A DNA stretch of 64,000 bases from the NCBI RefSeq assembly GCF_002043095.1, contig NZ_MVOC01000059.1:86371-150370 (forward strand), in the 5' to 3' direction. The notes below the pieces were generated by a model. It had not been told where the DNA came from. It searched no databases and worked only from the letters and a program-made list of their open reading frames with translations. Position 1 is the stretch's first letter. Every line of letters begins with the position of its first letter. Source of the stretch: Mycobacterium sp. AT1 (GTDB taxonomy: Bacteria > Actinomycetota > Actinomycetes > Mycobacteriales > Mycobacteriaceae). A program made the translations under genes and the position numbers. This document shows positions 44,497-52,218 of this stretch, piece after piece.

Positions 44497-44904
44497 ATGA
44501 CAGATCTATGGGTGGAGCGCACCGGAGTGCGCCGCTACACCGGCCACAGCAGCCGCGGCGCAGAGGTGCTCGTCGGCTCCGAGGACGTCGAGGGCGTGTT
44601 CACCCCCGGTGAGCTCCTCAAGATCGCGCTGGCCGCCTGCAGCGGGATGAGCAGCGACCACCCCCTGCGCACCCGACTCGGGGACGACTACGCGGCCACC
44701 ATTCACGTGTCGGGCCCCGCCGACCGCGAGCGGGAGCTCTACCCGTTGCTCGAGGAGAAGCTCGAACTCGACCTCTCTGCGCTGTCAGAAGAGGACATCC
44801 GGAAGCTCGTCGTCGTCGTCGAGCGGTCGATCGACAAGGTGTGCACCGTCGGCCGCACGCTCAAGGAGGGCACCGAGGTCACGTTCGAGGTCACTCCGAA
44901 GTGA
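44497..44904 (+). CDS. OsmC/Ohr-family protein
   Basis: A 135-residue OsmC-fold protein. The family places two redox cysteines in the active site; here the ALAACSGMSSDHPL helix supplies one and SIDKVCTVGRTLKEG the other, consistent with a thiol peroxidase reducing organic hydroperoxides. GAGAGG precedes the ATG. It lies in the mutM-acyP string (Rv2923c position). Confidence 0.9.
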   Translation: MTDLWVERTGVRRYTGHSSRGAEVLVGSEDVEGVFTPGELLKIALAACSGMSSDHPLRTRLGDDYAATIHVSGPADRERELYPLLEEKLELDLSALSEEDIRKLVVVVERSIDKVCTVGRTLKEGTEVTFEVTPK

Positions 44905-45179
44905 GCGACGACGTCCGCCTCAGCGCGTGGGTTCACGGCCGAGTGCAGGGCGTGGGGTTCCGATGGTGGACGCGCGCCCGGGCGCTGGAACTCGGGCTGA
45001 CGGGCTTCGCGGCGAACAAGGACGACGGTCGCGTGCACGTCGTCGCCCGCGGTCCCCGCGCCTCGTGTGAGCGACTGCTCGAACTGCTTCGGGGTGGCAC
45101 CACCCCGGGCAGCGTCGACCTGGTCGTCGACGACTGGTCCGAACCCGGCGATCCGATCGAGGGCTTCACCGAGCGATAG
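44901..45179 (+). CDS. acyP: Acylphosphatase
   Basis: A 92-residue acylphosphatase with the VHGRVQGVGFRWWTR motif (catalytic Arg21) and the GFAANKDDGRVHVVARG strand carrying catalytic Asn39. The GTG overlaps the OsmC stop. It is translated just before smc. Confidence 0.96.
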   Translation: MSDDVRLSAWVHGRVQGVGFRWWTRARALELGLTGFAANKDDGRVHVVARGPRASCERLLELLRGGTTPGSVDLVVDDWSEPGDPIEGFTER

Positions 45180-45205
45180 CAACCTCGCAGGTAAGCTCGC
45201 ACGTC

Positions 45206-48200
45206 ATGCATCTGAAGAGTCTGACGCTGAAGGGCTTCAAGTCCTTCGCCTCGCCGACGACTCTTCGCTTCGAACCGGGCATCACCTGTGTCGTCGGCCC
45301 CAACGGATCGGGCAAGTCCAACGTCGTCGACGCCCTCACCTGGGTGATGGGCGAACAGGGCGCGAAGACCCTGCGCGGCGGCAAGATGGAAGACGTCATC
45401 TTCGCGGGCACGTCCTCGCGGGCGCCGCTGGGCCGCGCCGAGGTCACCCTGACCATCGACAACTCCGACAACGCCCTGCCGATCGAGTACTCCGAGGTGT
45501 CTATCACCCGTCGGGTGTTCCGCGACGGCGCAGGCGAATACGAGATCAACGGCAACAGCTGCCGGTTGATGGACGTCCAGGAATTGCTGTCGGATTCCGG
45601 CATCGGCCGTGAGATGCACGTCATCGTCGGCCAGGGCAAGCTTTCCGAGATCCTCGAGTCGCGCCCCGAGGACCGCCGCGCGTTCATCGAGGAAGCCGCC
45701 GGGGTGCTCAAGCATCGCAAGCGCAAGGAAAAGGCGGTCCGCAAGCTCGACTCGATGTCGGCGAACCTCAACCGCCTCAGCGACCTGACCAGCGAGCTGC
45801 GACGTCAGCTCAAACCCCTGGGCCGCCAAGCCGAGATGGCCCGGCGGGCGCAGACCATTCAGGCCGATCTGCGCGACGCCCGCCTGCGGCTGGCGGCCGA
45901 CGACCTGGTCGCCCGGCGCACCGAGTTCAACGACACCAATCAGGCCGAGACGACGCTGCGGCGCGAGCACGACGAAATCAGCACCCGCCTGGAGATCGCG
46001 ACGGTCGAGCTGTCGACCCACGAGAGCGCGGTCTCCAGTCTGAGCGGAAGGGCCGAAGCGGCGCAGCAGACGTGGTTTCGGCTGTCCGCCCTCGCCGAAC
46101 GCGTCAGTGCGACCGTGCGGATCGCCAGTGAGCGGACTCAACTGCTCGACGCCGACGTCGAGGCTTCTCAGGGCCCCGATCCCGACGAACTCGACGCCGA
46201 GGCCCAGATGGTCGCCGAGCACGAGCAGGAGCTGCTCTTCGAGCTCGAGGAGTGCCGGGCCCGCCAAGAGGCGGCGCGCGCGGAGCTGAGCGAACGCGAA
46301 CGCCTCGCGGCCGAGGCCGAACGTGCTCATCTGGCCGCCGCCCGCGCGGAGGCCGACCGCCGCGAGGGTTTGGCCAGGCTCTCCGGCCAGGTCGACACCA
46401 TGCGCACCCGGGTGGAGTCGATCGACGAGGGCGTGGCGCGACTCACCGTCAGCCTCGAAGAATCCGCGATGCGCGTCGAACAGTCCAGGATGGACTTCGA
46501 GAACGTGCAGAGCCGGGTCGCCGAGCTCGACGCGAGCGAGGTCGGCCTCGACGACCAGCACGATCGCACCGTCGCCGCCCTGCGGCTCGCCGACGAGCGG
46601 GTGTCCGAACTGCAGGCCGCCGAACGGGCCGCCGAACGCCAAGTGGCGTCGTTGCTGGCACGCATCGACGCGTTGGCGGTGGGCCTGGACCGCAGGGACG
46701 GCGCTGCGTGGCTGCAGAAGAACCACGACGGCTCGGGACTACTCGGCTCGGTGGCGAAGATGCTGCGGGTGCGCCCGGGCTACGAGGCGGCCGTTGCGGC
46801 CGTGCTCGGTTCGGCAGCGGACGCGGTGGCGGCCGAAAGCTTCGGCGCGGCGCGCTCCGCCGTCGCGGCGCTCAAGGCGGCCGACGGCGGACGGGCCGCC
46901 ATCGTTCTCGGCGACTGGCCCGAAGGTGCAGCGCCGCAAGGAAAGTCGGACCGTGACCTGCCCGTCGACACCGTCTGGGCGGTCGACCTCGTCGAGCCGG
47001 TGGAGCGGCTCCGCGGTGCGACCGCGGCCATGCTCGCCGACGTGGTCGTGGTGCCCGATCTGACCTCGGCGCTGGACCTGGTGGCGGCCCGTCCCGAACT
47101 GCGGGCGGTGACCACCGACGGGGATCTCGTCGGTGCGGGGTGGCTCACCGGCGGCTCCGACCGCAAGCCGAGCACCCTGGAGATCACCGGCGAGATCGAG
47201 AAGGCACGCGCGGAGTTGGCGGCGTCCGAGCGGCAGGTCTCTGAGCTGTCCGCCGCGCTGTCGGGTGCGCTCGCCGAGCAGGAGTCCCGCCGCGACGCCG
47301 CCGAGGACGCGCTCGCGGCACTCAACGAATCCGACGCCGCCATCTCGGCGATCTACGAGCAACTCGGCAGGCTGGGCCAGGAGGCCAGGGCCGCCGAAGG
47401 CGAATGGCAGCGGCTCAACGGTCAGCGAAACGAGCTCGAAGCCGGCCGGATGAAGACCGTCGAGGAGATGACCGCCCTCGAGGAGCGGCTGCGCAACGCC
47501 CAAGAGGTGCCGACCTACGACTCCGAGCCCGTCGACCGTCACGAGTCGGTGGCCGCCGCCGACGCCGCGAGAACCGCCGAGTTCGAGGCGCGGCTGGCGG
47601 TGCGAACCGCGGAGGAACGCGCGAATGCCGTTCGCGGGCGGGCAGATTCGCTCCGTCGTGCGGCCACGGCCGAACGCGAGGCACGACTGCGTGCACAGCG
47701 GGCGCGCGTCGCCAGGGAGCATGCCGCCGCGGTGGCGGCGGCGGTCGCGGAGTCGGGGCGCTTGGTCGCCGCGCGGTTGGCGGTCGCTGTCGCCGTGGCC
47801 GGTCGCACCAGGGACGCCCTGGCCACCGAGCGCAGTCATCGCACCGAGGCGCTCGACCTGGTGCGCCACGAGGTCAACGAACTCAACGCCAGGATCACCG
47901 CGCTGACCGACTCCCTGCACCGCGACGAGGTCGCCAAGGCGCAGGCGGCGCTTCGCATCGAACAACTCGAGCAGCACGCACTCGAACAGTTCGGCATGGC
48001 AACCGACGACCTCATCGAGGAGTACGGCCCCCACGTGCCCCTTCCGCCGACGGAGCTGGAGATGGCCGAGTACGAGCAGGCCAAGGAGCGCGGCGAGCAG
48101 GTGACGGCGCCCGCGCCGATGCCGTTCGACCGTCCCACCCAGGAGCGGCGAGCCAAGAAGGCCGAGCGCGAGCTCGGCGAGCTGGGCAGGGTGAACCCCC

Positions 48201-48802
48201 TTGCGCTGGAGGAGTTCGCGGCGCTCGAGGAGCGCTACAACTTCCTGTCCACCCAGTTGGAGGACGTCAAGGGCGCCCGCAAGGACCTGCTCGACGTGAT
48301 CACCGACGTCGACGACCGCATCCTTCAGGTCTTCGCAGAGGCGTACGCCGACGTGGAGCGCGAGTTCACCCAGGTGTTCGCGACACTGTTCCCCGGCGGC
48401 GAGGGGCGCTTGGTGCTGACCAATCCCGCCGACATGCTGACCACCGGCATCGAGGTCGAGGCCCGGCCGCCCGGCAAGAAGATCAAACGGCTGTCCCTGC
48501 TGTCCGGCGGCGAGAAGTCCCTGACGGCGGTCGCGATGCTCGTCGCGATCTTCCGGGCCCGGCCGTCACCCTTCTACGTCATGGACGAGGTCGAGGCGGC
48601 TCTCGACGACGTCAACCTGCGGCGGCTGATCAGTCTCTTCGAGCAGCTTCGCGAGGTGTCGCAGCTCATCGTCATCACCCACCAGAAGCCGACGATGGAG
48701 ATCGCCGACGCGCTGTACGGCGTCACCATGCGCGAGGACGGCATCACCACCGTGATCTCCCAGCGGATGCGTGGCCAGGAACTCGTCACCACGACTACCT
48801 GA
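45206..48802 (+). CDS. smc: Chromosome segregation ATPase SMC
   Basis: Core of bacterial condensin. The 1198-residue protein has an N-terminal Walker A (GPNGSGKSNVVDAL, residues 32-45), two long coiled coils flanking a hinge at about residues 510-650, a C-terminal ABC signature LSGGEKSLTAVAMLV and Walker B FYVMDEVEAALDDVN. A TAAGCT box lies 8 nt before the ATG. scpA/scpB are not adjacent, as usual in mycobacteria. Confidence 0.97.
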   Translation: MHLKSLTLKGFKSFASPTTLRFEPGITCVVGPNGSGKSNVVDALTWVMGEQGAKTLRGGKMEDVIFAGTSSRAPLGRAEVTLTIDNSDNALPIEYSEVSITRRVFRDGAGEYEINGNSCRLMDVQELLSDSGIGREMHVIVGQGKLSEILESRPEDRRAFIEEAAGVLKHRKRKEKAVRKLDSMSANLNRLSDLTSELRRQLKPLGRQAEMARRAQTIQADLRDARLRLAADDLVARRTEFNDTNQAETTLRREHDEISTRLEIATVELSTHESAVSSLSGRAEAAQQTWFRLSALAERVSATVRIASERTQLLDADVEASQGPDPDELDAEAQMVAEHEQELLFELEECRARQEAARAELSERERLAAEAERAHLAAARAEADRREGLARLSGQVDTMRTRVESIDEGVARLTVSLEESAMRVEQSRMDFENVQSRVAELDASEVGLDDQHDRTVAALRLADERVSELQAAERAAERQVASLLARIDALAVGLDRRDGAAWLQKNHDGSGLLGSVAKMLRVRPGYEAAVAAVLGSAADAVAAESFGAARSAVAALKAADGGRAAIVLGDWPEGAAPQGKSDRDLPVDTVWAVDLVEPVERLRGATAAMLADVVVVPDLTSALDLVAARPELRAVTTDGDLVGAGWLTGGSDRKPSTLEITGEIEKARAELAASERQVSELSAALSGALAEQESRRDAAEDALAALNESDAAISAIYEQLGRLGQEARAAEGEWQRLNGQRNELEAGRMKTVEEMTALEERLRNAQEVPTYDSEPVDRHESVAAADAARTAEFEARLAVRTAEERANAVRGRADSLRRAATAEREARLRAQRARVAREHAAAVAAAVAESGRLVAARLAVAVAVAGRTRDALATERSHRTEALDLVRHEVNELNARITALTDSLHRDEVAKAQAALRIEQLEQHALEQFGMATDDLIEEYGPHVPLPPTELEMAEYEQAKERGEQVTAPAPMPFDRPTQERRAKKAERELGELGRVNPLALEEFAALEERYNFLSTQLEDVKGARKDLLDVITDVDDRILQVFAEAYADVEREFTQVFATLFPGGEGRLVLTNPADMLTTGIEVEARPPGKKIKRLSLLSGGEKSLTAVAMLVAIFRARPSPFYVMDEVEAALDDVNLRRLISLFEQLREVSQLIVITHQKPTMEIADALYGVTMREDGITTVISQRMRGQELVTTTT

Positions 48803-48838
48803 CTCAGGCCGGGGAACCCACCCTGAGAGAATGACCCG

Positions 48839-50224
48839 GTGACTCAAGGTCAGCTGTTAGGTCTCTACATCGCCCTCGCGGCGATCGCCGTCCTCATCGT
48901 GGTTGCACTCGTCGTGGGGCTGGTGCGATACCGGCGGCGACGGATCAGCCTGTCATCCACGGACACGACGGCGCTGGAGAAGCCCGTCGACAAGTCCGGC
49001 GGGTACACGGCGTCGTCCACGATCTCGTTCACCGAGGCCACGGGTACGGTCACACCACCGCCGACGAGACCCAAGAACCTGCTGGACGTGGAGGGTCTCC
49101 CCGCCGTCGGGGACGACGCGACGATCCCGCGCGACGCGCCGAAGCGGTCCATCTCCGAGGTGCAGCTGCCGGAACCGTCAGCCCCCGAAGTCCAGGATCT
49201 CGAGGTCCAGGCCCCCGAAGCAGAGGCCCCCGAAGCCGAGGTCGAGGCGCCTCCCGCGGCCCCCGCCGAGGCGCCCGTCGTCCTTCCCGAGATCGACCCC
49301 ATCGCGCCGACCGACGGCCGGCTGGAACGCCTGCGTGGGCGGCTGTCCAAATCGCAGAACGCACTCGGTCGCAGCATGCTCGGGCTGCTCGGCGGCGGTG
49401 ACCTCGACGAGGACTCCTGGGAGGAGATCGAGGACACCCTTCTGGTCGCCGACCTCGGCCCGGTGGTCACCGAATCGGTGGTCACCGCATTGCGCGCCAA
49501 GATGGCCGCGGCCAGCGTCCGGTCCGAAGCCGACGCCAGAGCCGTTCTGCGCGAGGTCCTGATCAACGAACTGCGTCCCGACATGGACCGCGCGATCAGG
49601 GCGCTGCCGCATGCCGACAAGCCGTCGGTGCTGCTGGTCGTCGGTGTCAACGGGACGGGCAAGACGACGACCGTCGGCAAACTCGCGCGAGTCCTCGTCG
49701 CCGACGGACGTCGCGTCGTGCTCGGTGCCGCCGACACGTTCCGCGCCGCGGCCGCCGACCAGTTGCAGAGCTGGGCGGCCCGCGTCGGCGCCGAGGTGGT
49801 GCGCGGCCCCGAGGGTGCCGATCCCGCGTCGGTGGCGTTCGACGCCGTCGACCACGGCATCGCGACCGGCGCCGACGTCGTCGTCGTCGACACGGCGGGC
49901 CGCCTGCACACCAAGACGGGTCTGATGGACGAGCTCGGCAAGGTCAAGCGGGTGGTGTCCAAGCGCGCCGTCGTCGACGAAGTCCTGCTCGTTCTGGACG
50001 CCACCATCGGGCAGAACAGCCTGCCGCAGGCGCGGGTCTTCGCCGAGGTCGTCGAGATCACCGGCGTCGTCCTGACGAAGCTCGACGGTACGGCGAAGGG
50101 CGGCATCGTCTTTCGCGTGCAGCAGGAGCTCGGCGTGCCCGTGAAGCTGGTCGGGCTCGGGGAGGGCCCCGACGACTTGGCGCCGTTCGAACCCGCCGCC
50201 TTCGTCGACGCGCTCCTCGGTTAG
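48839..50224 (+). CDS. ftsY: Signal recognition particle receptor FtsY
   Basis: GTPase that docks SRP at the membrane. The 461-residue protein has an N-terminal membrane helix (about residues 6-29), then an acidic Pro/Glu/Ala-rich A domain (to about 155), the N domain, and the G domain with GVNGTGKTTTVGKLA, DTFRAAAADQL, VDTAGRL and TKLDGTAKGG. Starts with GTG. Its SRP partner ffh is encoded 4.5 kb downstream beyond the nitrogen operon. Confidence 0.97.
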   Translation: MTQGQLLGLYIALAAIAVLIVVALVVGLVRYRRRRISLSSTDTTALEKPVDKSGGYTASSTISFTEATGTVTPPPTRPKNLLDVEGLPAVGDDATIPRDAPKRSISEVQLPEPSAPEVQDLEVQAPEAEAPEAEVEAPPAAPAEAPVVLPEIDPIAPTDGRLERLRGRLSKSQNALGRSMLGLLGGGDLDEDSWEEIEDTLLVADLGPVVTESVVTALRAKMAAASVRSEADARAVLREVLINELRPDMDRAIRALPHADKPSVLLVVGVNGTGKTTTVGKLARVLVADGRRVVLGAADTFRAAAADQLQSWAARVGAEVVRGPEGADPASVAFDAVDHGIATGADVVVVDTAGRLHTKTGLMDELGKVKRVVSKRAVVDEVLLVLDATIGQNSLPQARVFAEVVEITGVVLTKLDGTAKGGIVFRVQQELGVPVKLVGLGEGPDDLAPFEPAAFVDALLG

Positions 50225-50262
50225 GGCAATTCACCCCGGCCCACAATGCGCTGACGAGGCGG

Positions 50263-50332
50263 TTAACCCCGACGAAACGCAATCGCCCGATCCGTTCACA
50301 TCGGCGAAACACGGGCGGCTCATTGGCGAAAC
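50263..50332 (+). promoter_or_regulatory. GlnR binding region upstream of amt-glnB-glnD
   Basis: Three GAAAC half-sites stand at 50274, 50306 and 50328. The last two fit the full GlnR layout TTCAC-N6-GAAAC-N6-GGCTC-N6-GAAAC (50295-50332), i.e. half-sites every 11 bp. TTAAC-N6-GAAAC at 50263-50278 is an additional AC-N9-AC box. It lies 72 bp before the amt start. GlnR control of this operon is established in related mycobacteria. Confidence 0.75.
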
Positions 50333-50403
50333 AACGAGTGCGCATTGTCTTGGCCTAGGTCATCGGTGACTAACCGTGGCATGGGCGAAGGAGGAAACTG
50401 GGA

Positions 50404-51738
50404 GTGGACGGATTTCCGATAATGGGTGCGCCGGACACCGGCGACACGGCATGGATGTTGGCCAGCGCCGCACTCGTGCTGTTGATGACACCTGGACTGG
50501 CCTTCTTCTACGGCGGCATGGTTCGCGCCAAGGGCGTGCTGAACATGCTCATGATGAGCATCAGTTCGATGGGCGTGGTCACGGTGCTGTGGGCGCTGTA
50601 CGGCTACTCGATGGCCTTCGGCAACGACAAGTTCAACTTCGTCGGTGACCCGACGCAGTACTGGGGTCTGAAGGGAATCATCGGCGGCAACGCCGCGGCG
50701 GCCGTGGTCGCCGATCCCAGCGCCGGGGTGGAAGCCGCTGACGCCGTGAACATTCCGTTGGCCGGCACGATCCCGATGTCGGTCTTCGTGGCCTTCCAGC
50801 TGATGTTCGCCATCATCACCGTCGCCCTCATCTCCGGCGCCGTGGCCGACCGCCTGAAGTTCAGCGGCTGGCTGCTGTTCTCGGGCCTGTGGGTCACGGT
50901 CGTCTACTTCCCGGTCGCACACTGGGTCTTCGCGTTCGACGGTTTCACCGGTGAGACGGGCGGCTGGATCGCCAACAAACTCGCCGCGGTCGACTTCGCC
51001 GGTGGTACCGCGGTGCACATCAACGCCGGTACGGCCGGCTTGGTGCTGGCGATCATCCTCGGCAAGCGCAAGGGCTGGCCCGGATCGCCGATGCGTCCGC
51101 ACAACCTGCCCTTCGTGATGCTGGGTGCGGGCCTACTGTGGTTCGGCTGGTACGGGTTCAACGCCGGATCCGCCGTCGGCTCAGGCGGTTTGGCCGGTTC
51201 GACCTTCGTCACCACGACGGTGGCCACCGCTGCGGCCATGCTGGCCTGGCTGCTCACGGAGAAGATCCGCGACGGACACGCCACCTCGCTCGGCGCGGCG
51301 TCGGGCATCGTGGCCGGCCTGGTCGCCATCACCCCGTCCTGCTCGTCGGTCAACGTCGTCGGCGCACTGGTGATCGGCGTCGTCGCAGGCGTGCTGTGCG
51401 CGCTGGCGGTCGGACTCAAGTTCAAGCTGGGCTTCGACGACTCGCTCGACGTCGTCGGCGTCCACCTCGTCGGTGGTCTCGCCGGCACGTTGCTGGTCGG
51501 CCTGGTCGCCGCTCCCGAGACGGGCGCCGGAGTCGCGGGCCTGTTCTACGGCGGCGGTTTCGACCAGCTGTGGCGGCAGGCAGTCGGAGCGGGTGCGGTC
51601 CTGCTGTACTCGGCGATCGGCACCGCCATCGTGGCCTATATCGTCAAGTTCACGATCGGGTTGCGACTGGACGAAGAGGAAGAGCACAACGGCATCGACG
51701 AGGCCGAGCATGCGGAAACGGCTTATGAACTCGCGTGA
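50404..51738 (+). CDS. amt: Ammonium transporter
   Basis: A 444-residue Amt/MEP/Rh permease with about 11 helices. Visible landmarks are GLAFFYGGMVRAKG, AHWVFA, the DFAGGTAVHINAGTAGL signature and the second pore-His region GVHLVGGLAGTLLVG. The start is GTG at 50404 with GGAGG 9 nt upstream. First gene of the amt-glnB-glnD operon under the GlnR box. Confidence 0.96.
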   Translation: MDGFPIMGAPDTGDTAWMLASAALVLLMTPGLAFFYGGMVRAKGVLNMLMMSISSMGVVTVLWALYGYSMAFGNDKFNFVGDPTQYWGLKGIIGGNAAAAVVADPSAGVEAADAVNIPLAGTIPMSVFVAFQLMFAIITVALISGAVADRLKFSGWLLFSGLWVTVVYFPVAHWVFAFDGFTGETGGWIANKLAAVDFAGGTAVHINAGTAGLVLAIILGKRKGWPGSPMRPHNLPFVMLGAGLLWFGWYGFNAGSAVGSGGLAGSTFVTTTVATAAAMLAWLLTEKIRDGHATSLGAASGIVAGLVAITPSCSSVNVVGALVIGVVAGVLCALAVGLKFKLGFDDSLDVVGVHLVGGLAGTLLVGLVAAPETGAGVAGLFYGGGFDQLWRQAVGAGAVLLYSAIGTAIVAYIVKFTIGLRLDEEEEHNGIDEAEHAETAYELA

Positions 51739-51789
51739 TCGGGAAATAATCACAGGTGCAAAGAGTTTTCCGGAAAGGACTCTGACTAA

Positions 51790-52128
51790 ATGAAGCTGAT
51801 CACGGCGATCGTCAAGCCGTTCACCCTCGAGGACGTCAAGACTGGTCTCGAGCAGGCGGGCATCCTCGGGATGACCGTCAGCGAGGTGCAGGGCTACGGC
51901 AGGCAGAAGGGCCACACCGAGGTGTACCGCGGTGCGGAGTACTCGGTGGACTTCGTGCCAAAGGTGCGGGTCGAAGTCCTGGTGGACGAGTCCGCCGTCG
52001 ACAAGGTGGTGGACGTCATCGTTCAGGCCGCCCGTACGGGCAAGATCGGCGACGGCAAGGTGTGGGTCAGCCCGGTCGACACGGTGGTGCGGGTTCGTAC
52101 CGGCGAGCGTGGGACCGACGCCATTTGA
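51790..52128 (+). CDS. glnB: Nitrogen regulatory protein PII
   Basis: A 112-residue PII signal protein that senses 2-oxoglutarate/ATP-ADP and can plug the Amt channel. The T-loop GHTEVYRGAEYSVDFVPK carries Tyr51, the residue modified (adenylylated in actinobacteria) by GlnD. The C-terminal GDGKVWVSPVDTVVRVRTGERG is the PII signature. It starts 51 bp after amt. Confidence 0.97.
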   Translation: MKLITAIVKPFTLEDVKTGLEQAGILGMTVSEVQGYGRQKGHTEVYRGAEYSVDFVPKVRVEVLVDESAVDKVVDVIVQAARTGKIGDGKVWVSPVDTVVRVRTGERGTDAI

Positions 52129-52218
52129 CGTCAGAACGGTGATCTAGGCGTCGTCTCCCGGACACGCACCCAGCAAGTGGTTGACAGATGACCAACAGCG
52201 AGTCCGGGGAGGACCGAG

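Noticed and set aside
48827..48832. GAGAAT 6 nt before the ftsY GTG as a leaderless -10 box.
   Set aside because: It lacks the leading T of TANNNT; too weak to list although the spacing is right.
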